Below are positions 15,012 through 25,900 of a DNA stretch of 64,000 bases, piece by piece. Under the pieces are notes generated by a model. The model worked only from the letters and a program-made list of their open reading frames with translations. It did no database searches and had not been told where the DNA came from. A program made the position numbers and the translations under genes. Source of the DNA: UBA940 sp031547885 (GTDB lineage Bacteria; Bacteroidota; Bacteroidia; Bacteroidales; Rikenellaceae); the NCBI GenBank assembly GCA_031547885.1, contig JAVBRO010000008.1, forward strand, positions 62,001-126,000, given 5' to 3'. Position 1 is the first letter of the stretch. The number at the start of each line of letters is the position of its first letter.

Positions 15012-17423
15012 TCAGATAGTAATGCTTACCTCTCCGGTATTCTCATAGGTTTTGCCGTTGACCACCATCTTCTCCACTCCCGGCACCGGAACGCTGTGCA
15101 GTATGACTTCCGGAGCCGCACCGCGCCACCGCGCGCCGAAATCGATGTTGAGCGTCTTCCCGTCGGCGGATTTGCCGAAGCGCAGGTCGACGATGCCGTG
15201 TCCGGTCGGGATGTTTTCCATAACGCTTTCCTCGTCGGAACTTACCCATGCCGACGGGCAAAGCCTCAGCAGGTGCAGTTCGCCTTCTGCGAGCTGGTCG
15301 TCTATGACAGCCAGCTTCGCAAGCTGGAAAGCAAAAGCCAGAACGCTCACCAGTCCCTGGATGCCGTGGCGGTGTTCACACGAAATGTAGGTATTCTGCG
15401 ACAGCGCTCCGACAAAAAGGCTGTACATTCCCTCGAGAAATAACTGCCGGTCGCCGAGCTGCCAGGTATGGAAAACGTTCCAACTGTAGCCCGGTTCGCT
15501 GGTGGACATCTCGTGCTGCAGAGAGGGGCGCCATGTGCAGTTATATATCGGAGTATAATATTTTACGTTCGGCCCGTAGCGGAAGAAGTCGGTAACGTCC
15601 CTCATGATGGGATCGTCGGCATCCATCAGTCCGCCCCATACCAATACCATGGGACCCGTATCCAGATAGAAGGCTTCGGAAAATGCCTGTGTCAGGTCCT
15701 TATTGTCGGACAGGGTGGTCGGTGGACGATAGCGTTCGCGCCCTTCACCGTCTATCCAGCGGTCCCCTTTTTCGGCCTGTTCACGGTAGGCTTTCTGGAA
15801 TATTTCCCTGGTGCGGTCGGCAAAATCGGAAAACTCCTGCGCCCGGGGATGCCCAACCGATTTCAGAAGCTTTACGGCGGCCGTCAGTCCCTTGTAGTTC
15901 CATGCAAGGTTCCACAATGCCTGTGTTTCGATCCCGTCGTCAGTAGCTATGGCGGGAGGAAGAAGGCCTTTTACCCCGTCATGGCCGGTCTCGGCGCTCA
16001 TGTCCTTCATGAAATCACACGCGGCGACTATGGATGGCATCCAATGGTCGATATAATCTTTGTCCCCGCTCAACAGGCCGCTGGTGGCTACCTGCAGCAG
16101 TATTGCGCCATGGTCGGAGAGCCAGTCTATCGCGGTCAGGGTCTTGGGGGAGCCGAAATATCCCGGGTGAAGGTAATAGGTGCTGCCGGGAGCCTTTATT
16201 GTGCCTTGGTTGGTCTTGAATATCTCCGAATAACGTGCCGTAAGGTCGTGGCGGCCCAACTGGTCTATGAACATATGGCTCTGCATCGAAGTCGGCGTGG
16301 ACCACAGGCAGTCGTAGCCCCAGGCCCCGAGCAGGTAGGAATATTCGCCGGTAACATAGTCGAGCTCCGCTACAATGGGGGCGAATTTGATACCCATCTC
16401 TATGGCTTCGCTGATGTATTTTTCAGGTACGCGAAACGTTGAGGCCGTTGCAGGCCTACGGCTCCAGTACCAGTCGCTTGCCGTGAGCGCGCCGTCATAG
16501 GTCATAGCCTGCTCTTCGGCTATAAGTTCCCTCTCTTCCGGGAACATGGGCAGAAGCATGTCGACATGGTCTCCTGTCTCGGCTCTGAGCAACGCTTTCA
16601 GGGCATACACGCCTTCGCTCACCTCGAAGAAACTTATGCGCCCTTCGTCGGTAGGCTGTACGGCGAGTCTCACCTTGCCGTCTGGTTCGGTTACATATAT
16701 GCCCTGCAAGCCGTTGTCGCTGTATAGTTCGGCTTTCAGTTCCGGCCCGTAAGGAGCCTTGCCGGGATTGACCATTATCGCGAACGACGGTTCCGGACTG
16801 ATCTTATTGTAACATTCGTCGTTGTGTTCATAGAATACGCGGCTCATCTGCACCGTCACGGGATGGACGGCGGGTTTGCGGATCGGATCGACCCATATAA
16901 CTTTCAGCCGCACCCACGCATACAGCGGTTCCATTCCGCCGACCACATCTGACGTCCCCTTCTGGTGGGCGAAAACTTCGGCCCGGATGATAAGTCCGGC
17001 CTGCACCCTGAACTCCGTCCACAGGAGCGGCGTTTCATGGTCGAAGTCCCAACCCTGTATGCCGTGCCCGCGGTCGATGCTCCTTACATTGGTCCTTTCG
17101 GAAGGGAGAGGAGCGGGAAGCCCGTCGGCAGTCGCGCCGAACGTCAGCATGAAATCTTTTCCGACAAACGGGCGGGAATTAGGCCGCGGCCCCATCAGTC
17201 CGTGGGCGGGATCGATCATCAGCGCCCCGTTGTAGAGCGATACGAAACGCAGATAGTTGTTCTTCCAGCCTATGGGCGTCCATACGTTCGTTTGTTCTTC
17301 CCACCAGCATTTGGCCTTCTCGACGGATGGCTCACCACTGGTAGATGCAGTGTGCTGTGCCGCAATGTTCTCTGCGATCGCAGCCGCCAGCAGAAGCAAA
17401 ATTATTTTCCTGATATGTTTCAT
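15012..17423 (-). CDS. Large secreted glycosidase-like protein, six-hairpin type (PUL1)
   Basis: An 803-residue exported protein. I chose the ATG at 17423, which gives the signal peptide MKHIRKIILLLLAAAIAENI followed by AAQ; the longer frame upstream is antisense-like filler. The C-terminal half is helix-rich with repeated W, Y, E and H motifs (WGYDCLWSTPTSMQ, LWNLAWNYKGL, SEPGYSWNVFHTW), resembling the (alpha/alpha)6-barrel six-hairpin glycosidases. I cannot name the CAZy family. A beta-sandwich-like N-terminal part (residues 30-380) precedes it. It is the distal enzyme of PUL1 and probably periplasmic. Confidence 0.7.
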   Translation of the reverse strand: MKHIRKIILLLLAAAIAENIAAQHTASTSGEPSVEKAKCWWEEQTNVWTPIGWKNNYLRFVSLYNGALMIDPAHGLMGPRPNSRPFVGKDFMLTFGATADGLPAPLPSERTNVRSIDRGHGIQGWDFDHETPLLWTEFRVQAGLIIRAEVFAHQKGTSDVVGGMEPLYAWVRLKVIWVDPIRKPAVHPVTVQMSRVFYEHNDECYNKISPEPSFAIMVNPGKAPYGPELKAELYSDNGLQGIYVTEPDGKVRLAVQPTDEGRISFFEVSEGVYALKALLRAETGDHVDMLLPMFPEERELIAEEQAMTYDGALTASDWYWSRRPATASTFRVPEKYISEAIEMGIKFAPIVAELDYVTGEYSYLLGAWGYDCLWSTPTSMQSHMFIDQLGRHDLTARYSEIFKTNQGTIKAPGSTYYLHPGYFGSPKTLTAIDWLSDHGAILLQVATSGLLSGDKDYIDHWMPSIVAACDFMKDMSAETGHDGVKGLLPPAIATDDGIETQALWNLAWNYKGLTAAVKLLKSVGHPRAQEFSDFADRTREIFQKAYREQAEKGDRWIDGEGRERYRPPTTLSDNKDLTQAFSEAFYLDTGPMVLVWGGLMDADDPIMRDVTDFFRYGPNVKYYTPIYNCTWRPSLQHEMSTSEPGYSWNVFHTWQLGDRQLFLEGMYSLFVGALSQNTYISCEHRHGIQGLVSVLAFAFQLAKLAVIDDQLAEGELHLLRLCPSAWVSSDEESVMENIPTGHGIVDLRFGKSADGKTLNIDFGARWRGAAPEVILHSVPVPGVEKMVVNGKTYENTGEVSITI

Positions 17424-17440
17424 TGTCCTATCTCCTGAAA

Positions 17441-18619
17441 TTAAAGCGCCCAAAAAAGTTTGTCGTCGAATTTTATCTGCCATACAACACCGTCGGTATC
17501 CATCGCGGCCAGGTCGCGGCCCAGCACTGCAATCTGTGTGAAGCAGTTCCATCCGCTGCCTATCCGTACCGGAATCCCGGGCATGCCCATCCTGTCGAGA
17601 GTATATCTCCACATATCGCCACCGGCTTCTATGCCGATGAGCGAATTGCCGTATCCGAACAATATCTGATAATTCCATCCGCTGCCCAAGCTGCGGACTC
17701 CCGGGTCTATCCACTCCATCCGGTCGGACAGAGGAAATATCATAAGCTCGCCGGAAGGATAAAGACAGTAAAGGTTATTGCCGAAAGGATAAATATCACT
17801 GAAATCGCCGTAACCATATGTCCCGAATATCTTGTCCATGGGCAGTATACTGCCGGCATCGGGCGTGATGGGGAAACTCCACAGTTGGCCCTTGTATACG
17901 CTGCGGATGAGTCCCACGATATGATGGTCGCGGAATATCCGGATGTTGTCCATGCCCTCAAGATGCTCCGCCCCTTCGACCGGAACCCCTTTCCCCAACT
18001 TGCCGCCCATATAGCGGTATGCGGCGAGTCCGCCGTCCCCGTCGGCTGCGATCAGGTACCTGCCTCCCATCCCTAATATATAAGCGGTCCCTGACGGCAG
18101 CCGGCCTATTTGTTTGCGGGCGACTTCGCCCGGCGCGGGGACGGCTGTTATGATGTAATATATCGTGGAAAGTTCCGGATTTGCGGCTGCCGGGCCGTTG
18201 GCGACCGTCGCGGTTACCGGCAGTATGTATCTTTCAAAAGGTTTAAGACGTCCGCTGCCGGTTATTTTCACCTCTCCGGGCGATGCCGATACGCTGCCCG
18301 CAGGTATCACGGCCGAGGTGATTTCCATCGAGTAGCTCCCTTCAGGAAGCATTTTAAAGGCGGTGCCGCAGCGGGCATTATAAGCCGCGGCTTCAGCCGG
18401 GTCCACCGAGAATGTGACCGTTATATCTTCCTGCGGCTGTACCGCCCCGCTGTAAAACGCCGTGTAGCGCAGCGTTTCACTGCCGCCGTCGATAAAAGAG
18501 TTGCGTTCGAACGGCTTGTTCGCAGCTTCGGCCAGATAGACGCCCTGTCCGTAAAGTCCGAAGCACGCCGCCGCAAGCAATGCACCCGATAACGCCAGTT
18601 TATAACTGCAGTTTTTCAT
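17441..18619 (-). CDS. DUF1735-type protein with tachylectin-like propeller (PUL1)
   Basis: A 392-residue exported protein. Residues about 25-160 look like the DUF1735 (BT_3987-like N-terminal) beta-sandwich: YTAFYSG, ITVTFSVDP, LPEGSYSM, VIPAGSVS and YILPVT in order. Residues 165-392 form a repeat domain with recurring LGSGWNYQILFGYGNSLIGI-like blades and IGSGWNCFTQI, resembling tachylectin-2 propellers that bind GlcNAc/GalNAc. It is a paralogue of the 19890-21101 protein. The leader has an LAAAC that may be a lipobox, otherwise SPI. It is likely a glycan-binding accessory protein. Confidence 0.75.
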   Translation of the reverse strand: MKNCSYKLALSGALLAAACFGLYGQGVYLAEAANKPFERNSFIDGGSETLRYTAFYSGAVQPQEDITVTFSVDPAEAAAYNARCGTAFKMLPEGSYSMEITSAVIPAGSVSASPGEVKITGSGRLKPFERYILPVTATVANGPAAANPELSTIYYIITAVPAPGEVARKQIGRLPSGTAYILGMGGRYLIAADGDGGLAAYRYMGGKLGKGVPVEGAEHLEGMDNIRIFRDHHIVGLIRSVYKGQLWSFPITPDAGSILPMDKIFGTYGYGDFSDIYPFGNNLYCLYPSGELMIFPLSDRMEWIDPGVRSLGSGWNYQILFGYGNSLIGIEAGGDMWRYTLDRMGMPGIPVRIGSGWNCFTQIAVLGRDLAAMDTDGVVWQIKFDDKLFWAL

Positions 18620-18641
18620 ATTTTTCTCTATTTAACAGCTG

Positions 18642-19868
18642 TTACTTAAGGATAATAGCCAGTCCGTCGGCCACGCTGCGCAGCGTGCCTCCGGGGCGGT
18701 TCAATGCGGTAAAAGTACCGTCTCCGCCGCGCACGACAAAAGTGCTGGAGTCACCTCCGTCGAAACCTACCGCATGCCCCGCCCCGAGTGTCCCCATCAG
18801 GCTGGCAAGCTCGGCAAGAGTTACCCCTTTCGGATCGTCCGGATCCGCTCCCCCAATTCCTTCCACAACCATCAGGAACAATGTCTTCAGGTCGGATGTG
18901 TTCATTCCGGCTGCCGTACGGTTGGCAATGCCGGTATCCGTCTGGGCAAGGGCGCCGCCGTCGATGATCAACTTGTGTCCGGCTCCTATTCCGTTGTAGA
19001 GTCTCTCCTTTACGACAAGGAACTCGCCATAGCTTCCCAACGCCGCCCTTCCGTCATTGCGTATGCCGAAGAAAGAACCGTTGGCTTCGTCGTTGAAATT
19101 ATCTTTAAGGTACGTTCCGTCGCGGCACACTATTCCTTCGGGCATGCCTGCATTATCGCCGCCATCCTCGAAAGCATCGCCGTTAATGGCCCCGAGCACA
19201 TAAAATCCCGCGTCGTTCGTCGCCCTGGCCTGGTCCACCATATTCTGCAGCCCCCATCCATCGCCGTTCGACGGCAGCGTAGTCCGTATGGCTACCGACG
19301 GATCGGAAAGATCTGCTTCGAAAAGGCACAGACGAAGCGACCGCGCAGGATCGGTCGCAGTCGTAAATTCGACCTTGCTGACTTTGACCGCAGGCGACAG
19401 CCACGACGATTCGTCATTGTCTATGGAAGCAACCAGACCATTGCTTTCGAGTTTAATGCCCGCCTGGGTGTTACAGGTGGCGGAAACATTGATGGTGGCG
19501 GTGTACCTGAGCACTTCGTTTTCAGTGCGTATCTCATACTCCACCGGTCCGGTGAAGTCGTTGGCGGTGACGCCGCTCTGCTGTTTCACCCCGTTCACGA
19601 AAACGCCTTTGCCGTCGTGGTTTGTGACGAACCATATCTTCACCGCTGTCAGATCGGTGCCGGAGGGAAGCGGTTCGGGGTTGTAGACCAGTCCTTTGTA
19701 GAGATCGATGGTGAATTCGACGGAACCGATCCGGGTGTATGGCTCGTCCACTCCGAAGTAGATGAAGTGGCTCTCCCCGCTCGTATCGTCCTCGCAGGAA
19801 CAGAGGCCTGCCGCACAGAGAAGGCTGGCGCCGAATGTCAAATATTTGATTATATTTTTCATTTTCAA
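18642..19868 (-). CDS. Phosphodiester glycosidase-domain lipoprotein (NAGPA/DUF2233 type)
   Basis: A 408-residue lipoprotein with a long leader ending LCSC (Cys25). The C-terminal 240 residues carry the signature order of the phosphodiester glycosidase family (human NAGPA, bacterial YngK/DUF2233 relatives): AINGDAF, FFGIRNDG, RTAAGMN and GFDGGDSSTFVV. Family members cleave sugar-1-phosphodiester bonds such as GlcNAc-1-P linkages. The N-terminal 150 residues form an unassigned beta domain. Its placement between two tachylectin-like proteins in a SusCD operon suggests a substrate with phosphodiester-linked HexNAc (inference). Confidence 0.82.
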   Translation of the reverse strand: MKMKNIIKYLTFGASLLCAAGLCSCEDDTSGESHFIYFGVDEPYTRIGSVEFTIDLYKGLVYNPEPLPSGTDLTAVKIWFVTNHDGKGVFVNGVKQQSGVTANDFTGPVEYEIRTENEVLRYTATINVSATCNTQAGIKLESNGLVASIDNDESSWLSPAVKVSKVEFTTATDPARSLRLCLFEADLSDPSVAIRTTLPSNGDGWGLQNMVDQARATNDAGFYVLGAINGDAFEDGGDNAGMPEGIVCRDGTYLKDNFNDEANGSFFGIRNDGRAALGSYGEFLVVKERLYNGIGAGHKLIIDGGALAQTDTGIANRTAAGMNTSDLKTLFLMVVEGIGGADPDDPKGVTLAELASLMGTLGAGHAVGFDGGDSSTFVVRGGDGTFTALNRPGGTLRSVADGLAIILK

Positions 19869-19889
19869 GTCTCTTTTAAAGTTTCAAAA

Positions 19890-21101
19890 TTACTCCTTAA
19901 GCGCCCAGAAACCGCGCATGTCGAATTCATAGAGTCTCACTGTGCCGTCCTCGCTCCTTGCAAGCAAATCTGTGCCGTATGCTGTCACATGTGTGAAGTC
20001 GTCCCATCCGCTGCCGATCTTTGTAGGGCTTGCACTGATCATATGGCTTGAGGTTGAGTATGTATGCCGCCACATGTCCCCGTTGCTGTCGATGCCTATC
20101 AGATCGGTGCCGTATAAAAAAATGATATCGTAAACACCGAGGTTATAGGAGGATCCCACCTGCGGGCCCGCATAAGCCGTCCATGCTTCGTTCAGTCCGT
20201 AATAATTCAGGACCGAGCCGCCCGCGATCATCAGCAATCCGGTGTTCTTACCGTTGCCTATCGGTCTGTAATAGTCTCCAAGGCCGCCGAATATCGTACC
20301 GCTAACAGCCCCGTATGCAGGTATGACGGTAGCGTCTTCGTTGAGCTGGTAAGTTTGGATATTACCGTTATCCCGGACTTGTGCCGTATTGCGCCCCCCG
20401 GCAACCATGACGTCAACTGTTCTCCAGCCGGTTCGGACCGTTGTGGGTGCGTTGAATTTTTGCGTCGCGGAATCGTAGGTATAACGCAGAAGATTTCCCG
20501 ATGAGTCTATGTTCAGCAGACACTTGTCGTTAAAAGAGAAGAACGGGAAATTGCCCTCGATGCCGGAATACGCCTCGTAGTAGGGTACGTTGCCGGGCTC
20601 ATAGGAAGCCGTTATCTGGAAATAGGCAACACTCAGGTCCTCGCTCAGTTTTACATCGCTGTCGGTCTTCATAACCAGAGGCAGAAGATATTGTTCGAAA
20701 GCTTCGATGAAGCCGAATGAATATAACGACAGTTGGAACAGCTTGGTCTGACCCTTGCCCGCCGGTATTATCCCCTCGGTAGCCCCAATCTCATAACTTC
20801 CCTCAGGCATGGGTAAAAAGCTGGTGTTATTATCAGCATTGTAGGTATCCACAAGACTCATGTCGATCTCGAATGTGACATGGATGTCTTTCGGTGCGTT
20901 TAACCCCGAATAGTATCCGCCGTAGTTTGCCGTCTGCACCTCGTCCACCATGTATATCGATATACTATGCGGTGTCTTGGCTGCCTGCAGAAGATATACG
21001 TGCACATATTCGTCCCCCTCGGGAAGATAGACCGGCATATCTCCGCACGAACTGAACAGCGGTGCGAACAGCAGCGGGATATAATAACGTATGTTTTTCA
21101 T
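19890..21101 (-). CDS. DUF1735 lipoprotein with tachylectin-like propeller (PUL1)
   Basis: A 403-residue surface lipoprotein with lipobox FSSC (Cys19). The DUF1735 domain (residues about 30-175) contains GLNAPKDIHVTFEID, LPMPEGSYEI and IIPAGKGQT. From about 185 a repeat domain has blades with GTDLIGIDSNGDMWRHTY and IGSGWDDFTHVTAYGTDLLA. It is clearly paralogous to the 17441-18619 protein, sharing order and the C-terminal FWAL. A surface glycan-binding protein role beside SusD is the likely function. Confidence 0.78.
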   Translation of the reverse strand: MKNIRYYIPLLFAPLFSSCGDMPVYLPEGDEYVHVYLLQAAKTPHSISIYMVDEVQTANYGGYYSGLNAPKDIHVTFEIDMSLVDTYNADNNTSFLPMPEGSYEIGATEGIIPAGKGQTKLFQLSLYSFGFIEAFEQYLLPLVMKTDSDVKLSEDLSVAYFQITASYEPGNVPYYEAYSGIEGNFPFFSFNDKCLLNIDSSGNLLRYTYDSATQKFNAPTTVRTGWRTVDVMVAGGRNTAQVRDNGNIQTYQLNEDATVIPAYGAVSGTIFGGLGDYYRPIGNGKNTGLLMIAGGSVLNYYGLNEAWTAYAGPQVGSSYNLGVYDIIFLYGTDLIGIDSNGDMWRHTYSTSSHMISASPTKIGSGWDDFTHVTAYGTDLLARSEDGTVRLYEFDMRGFWALKE

Positions 21102-21129
21102 ATTTTCCTGTTTTTAAGGTTGGCAAAGA

Positions 21130-22947
21130 TCAATTGAATCCCGGATTCTGGCTGAGTGCGGGCGATTTCTCGATCTCGCTCTTTTCTATGGGGAAAAGAT
21201 AGTTGCGGGGAGCTACGAACCGGCGGGTTTCCACCAGGGTGCGCTGGTAAAAATCGGTGTCGTTCACATTGGTGCCCGCGCTTATATCAAGGCCGTATAT
21301 ATTGCCGTTCTCGGTATATTCGGCGATCTTCCAGCGCCGGGTGTCGAAGAAGCGGTGGGTTTCGAAAGCGAGTTCGACCCTGCGTTCCTGACGTATCAGA
21401 AGGCGCATCTCCGAAGCGGAGAGGTTGTCGGTGATCTCCTCCAGTCCCCCCCGTGTTCGGATCCTGTTCAGGTATTCGTAAACGTCGGGGGCCACCTGGT
21501 CGTGGGCTTCGTTAAGGGCTTCCGCATAGTTGAGATAAACTTCCCCCAGGCGGAACATTATCCATGTGCGGGTGGAAAGCCTGTCTGTAAGGACATCGGA
21601 GCTCCTTTCCAGGAACTTGCGTATCAGGTAACCCGTCTTGGATGTGTTGCCTCCCCCGACCTGCAGGCCGTCGCGTCCCGAATACCACGTCTCGGTAACT
21701 TTACCTTTCCATACCGATCCGGGGAAATTGATATGGGCGTAAAAACGCGGCTCCCTCTCCACATACATATTGCTGACGCCTGCATCCCAATAGCCGTCGG
21801 GGCTGTCCGCTTCGGCAAATCCCGTTTCGGTGTAACCCGAAGCCTGGTTGACAGTCGGCTGGCCTGTGACACCGTACGCTACCTGGCCCCTGCTGTCGGT
21901 ACTGAACGGAAGACGGCCGTTGCTCATGCGGTACGAGTCGACGATCTGCTGGGTCGCCCCATAGGTGCAGACTCCGGAGTGCTGTGTCGCAAGCATGTAT
22001 ATCTCAAAGAATTTCTTGGTGCTGACATTGCGTGCAAAGAGCACCTCGGAGTTCCAGTTGTTGTAGAACAGCTCGTAATGAGAATCGACAGGATCGCCGC
22101 TCCCCGCTTCATACAGTCCGTATGTTCCGGAGCTTTCGCAGTAATCTATGCAATCCTTGGCCGCCTGGGCGGCGCGCACCCACTTATCGCGCGAGTAGTC
22201 GGGAAACATCCTTTCCCCGGCGTCGTTCACGAAATTAGCATAATCCGAGTTGCCGTTGTACAGGTCGCTGGCGGCATAGAGCAGGATCCTTGCTTTCAGA
22301 GCATAAGCACCGACAGATGTCGCGCGGCCGAGGCTGGTCACGTCACGCCTGGCGGGGAGTCGTTCGATCGCTTCTTCACAGTCGCTGATTATGAATTCGA
22401 CGCACTCTTCGAAAGGCCTGCGCTCGATGATCGTAAAATCGTCGGCAATATCATGGGGGGTGTTATATATCGGAATCGGACCGTACATGCGCAGCGCCAT
22501 GAAGTGAAACAGCGCGCGCAGGAAATAGACCTCGCCTATCCACACATCCCTGTCGCCTGCCGGTATCGGGGTTATATAGACATTCTCCAAAAACAGATTG
22601 CATTTGCGGGCGAATACCGCTGTATTAGCCCATATCATCCAATCATTGGCAGAACTTATCGCAGACTGATTGATCAGATTGCAAATCGCCCAGCCGGCAC
22701 TGACCTCCATCTCGTCGCACCCCCCCACAAAAGGATTGAAGGTCGCTACAGTGTATGTTTCGTGGAAGTTCATCTCGTCGGGAAGACCCGAATAAAGATT
22801 GCTCAGCCATCTCTCCGCAAACGCCCTCTCGGCGAAAGCTTCCTGTATGGAAAGGTTCTCTTCTGGCCCCTTGTCCAAAAACTTGTCGCATGATGCCGCA
22901 GAGGGCAGTATCGCCGCAAACAGCATCGTATATAGTATTTTCTTCAT
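21130..22947 (-). CDS. SusD/RagB-family glycan-binding outer-membrane lipoprotein (PUL1)
   Basis: A 605-residue protein with lipobox ASC (Cys20) followed by DKFLDKGPEENLSIQEAF, the usual SusD start. TPR-like helices follow (WIGEVYFLRALFHFMALRMYGPIPI is the family's conserved block), and the C-terminus has ELAFETHRFFDTRRW and PIEKSEIEKSPALSQNPGF. It caps the SusC channel and hands over the oligosaccharide. It is encoded 21 bp after the SusC gene. Confidence 0.95.
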   Translation of the reverse strand: MKKILYTMLFAAILPSAASCDKFLDKGPEENLSIQEAFAERAFAERWLSNLYSGLPDEMNFHETYTVATFNPFVGGCDEMEVSAGWAICNLINQSAISSANDWMIWANTAVFARKCNLFLENVYITPIPAGDRDVWIGEVYFLRALFHFMALRMYGPIPIYNTPHDIADDFTIIERRPFEECVEFIISDCEEAIERLPARRDVTSLGRATSVGAYALKARILLYAASDLYNGNSDYANFVNDAGERMFPDYSRDKWVRAAQAAKDCIDYCESSGTYGLYEAGSGDPVDSHYELFYNNWNSEVLFARNVSTKKFFEIYMLATQHSGVCTYGATQQIVDSYRMSNGRLPFSTDSRGQVAYGVTGQPTVNQASGYTETGFAEADSPDGYWDAGVSNMYVEREPRFYAHINFPGSVWKGKVTETWYSGRDGLQVGGGNTSKTGYLIRKFLERSSDVLTDRLSTRTWIMFRLGEVYLNYAEALNEAHDQVAPDVYEYLNRIRTRGGLEEITDNLSASEMRLLIRQERRVELAFETHRFFDTRRWKIAEYTENGNIYGLDISAGTNVNDTDFYQRTLVETRRFVAPRNYLFPIEKSEIEKSPALSQNPGFN

Positions 22948-22968
22948 TTCAGCTTTCGTTTTGAGTGG

Positions 22969-25900
22969 TTAAAATGTGATCTCGACACCGGCGTTGATCG
23001 TGCGCTGCTTAGGATAATACCTGACATTGCCGCTTTGGTTCTCAATGGGGATGTTGATCGAGCCCTGGTTGTACTGGGCATTGCCGTTGTCCGTTTCGGG
23101 GTCGGCTATCTTTAGGTGATCCCAAAGGAAGAGGTCTATGCCGTTGACGAAAAAACGGCAGTCGGAGATCTTTATCCTATCCATCCATTTCTTCGGGAGA
23201 GAATAACCCAGTTCCGCGTTTTTGAGCCTCAGATAGCTGCCGTCGCGCATGTATAGGCTGGAAACCTGGTTGTTGTTTGAACTGGGAGTCGACGCTATCG
23301 CAGGGTATTTTGCGTTGCTGTTGTCGGCACCGGGACGCCACCTGTTCTCATAGAACTCGCGCTGTATATTGGCTTCGTTGCCCCAATAGAAAGGATAGAC
23401 CGTAATACCCGAAAAGAAATAGCTCGAACGCGCGGCTCCCGAGAAATAGATGCTCATGTCAAAACCCTTGTAGGCTAAAGTGAAGCCGAAACCGTAGCCT
23501 ATTTCAGGTACGACCGGGTTCCCGAGGAAAACCCTGTCGCTGTTGTCGACCACGCCGTCGCCGTTGACGTCACGGTATTTGATGTCGCCGGGGCGGACGA
23601 TGGAGAAAACCTGGGTGGGGCTGTTGTCTATGTCATCCTGATCTTCAAAGAATCCCAATGCTACAAGGCCTCTGGTCAACCCCAGGGGTTTGCCGCGTTC
23701 CGACTGGTAGTCGGGCTGGCTTACCGGTTCGTCTTTGAAAACGCAAAGGTTCCTGACAAAAGAGAAATTACCCCTGAAAGAGTAATATAACCCTTTGGCT
23801 GTTGTGTTCCTCATCTCCAGCATCGCCTCTATGCCCCTGTTCTTCGTCTTGCCTATATTTGCATACGGCAGCTGCGAAGTGAGGAATCCGGAAGCTTTCG
23901 GGATCGAGTTCGTGCGCTGAACGAGCAGCCCGTCACGGTCCTCCTGGAACAGATCCACCTGCAGCGAAACGCGGTCTTTGAACATTCCCAAATCGATGCC
24001 CACATTGTACTTGACGGCCTCTTCCCATGTGATCGAGGTTCCGCTGCCGAGACGGTCTTCCGAAAAGCCGGCGTAATAGTTCTGGGCAGTGCCGAAATAG
24101 TAACCCGCAACATTCGAGATGGTTGTAGAAAGATATGCGAACCTGGTCCCTCCCGTACGGTCGTTACCAACCTTACCCATGGCACCCCTGATCTTAAGGG
24201 TGTTCACGAAGGGGACTTTCCAGAACTTCTCGCGTGCGATGTTCCAGCCCAGGGCGACTCCCGGGAAGAATCCGAAGCGATGTCCGGGGGCGAAGTTCTC
24301 GGAGCCGTTGTAGCCAAAGCTGAACTCGAATATATAACGGGAATCGTAATCATATACCGCACGTCCCGAGATGCCGGTAATGCGCGAAGGAAGAGCGTCC
24401 GTCGAATTCGCGTTAAGAAGGTCGATGCTCTCACCCAGGTTGAACATAAACATGGCGTTAACATTATGCCTGCCGAAAGAGCGGTTGTAGTTCAACTGGC
24501 TGAAAAGCCTCAGCGCCCGATTGTTGCCGGAGTCCCTGAAGTATATTTCCGGCCCCTTTTCCCACCATACCTGGTACTCTTCTTCCCCGTAATTGTTGAG
24601 CCCGGTGTACTGCCTGTGGGTTTGGCCTTTCAGGCGCCTGTTCCAACCCCAGAGGTATTGGTCGAACGAGAATGTGTTGACCCAGCTCAAGCCTTCGGTA
24701 ATAAGCGATGACAGGTCCCATTTGAGAGAGAATGTCCCCTGCAGGTTATTGGAGAGCTCCGTGGTGTATCCCCCATGCGCCACCCCCTGAAAAGGATTGC
24801 CCCAACCGTTGAAGAGCATACTGCTGAAGCTTCCGTCGGGATTGTACATAGGGATCTTGTAAGGAGAGAACTCGAATGCAGCCCTCATTATCTCCTGCGT
24901 AAAATAGCCGGGATGCTTCTGCTGGCGGCTGATGACGCCCAGCCCGATTTCGGCTATGAGCGAAGGCGCCAGCTGTATATCGATATTCGAGCGCAGGTTG
25001 TAGCGGTGCATCTTTACATTCGTGTTGTATTCGAACGATAGGTCGCGCCTGAAAAGCCCGTCCTGCATCGTATAGCCGAGATTGACAAAGTAGCGCACTT
25101 TTTCGGTACCGCCGCTGATATTGAGATTGTTTATGGTCTGGAAGGTATTTTGTTTGAAAATTTCTTTTATCCAGTTGATATTAGGATAGTTAAGCGGATC
25201 GGAACCATCGTAGTACTTAAGGATGTCTTCGGTCCTGTATGTCGGCGCCAGGCCGTCATTGCTCCTGCCTTCATTCCACAGTTCGGCCATCTCACCGGAA
25301 CCGATGAAGTCGGGGAAGCGCATCCCGTGCAGTTGGGCGAATTCCGATCTCAGGGTAACTATGGGGGCTCCGACCTCTCCTTTTTTTGTGGTGATGATTA
25401 TCACACCGTTGGCTCCGCGGATACCATAGACCGCCGTTGCGGTCGCATCCTTGAGGAAAGTGATGCTTTCGACTTCGGGCATGTTGAGGGTGTTGAGGTC
25501 GCGTTCTATACCGTCGACGATCACGATCGGGGAGTTGTCGCCCCAGGTAGCCATACCCCTTATGTAGAGATATGCCTGGTCCTCTCCGGGTTCGCCGCTT
25601 GTCTGGCGGCTGACCAGACCCGGGACTTTACCGACCAGGGCCTGTGAAAGGGATGGTGCAGGAACACGTTTCACGTCGGTCATATTGACCGTGCTCACCG
25701 CTCCCACTACGCTCACCTTCTTTTGTACGCCATACCCCACCACAACTACCTCTTCGAGGCTTTGCAGATCCTGTTCGAGTACGACGATCTTCTGGGATGA
25801 GAGTCCCGAAACGGGGACTTCCTTGGTCTTAAATCCGATGAACGAAAAGACGAGCACGTCGGTTTGGAAGATCGATATGAGAAAATCGCCTTCATCATTG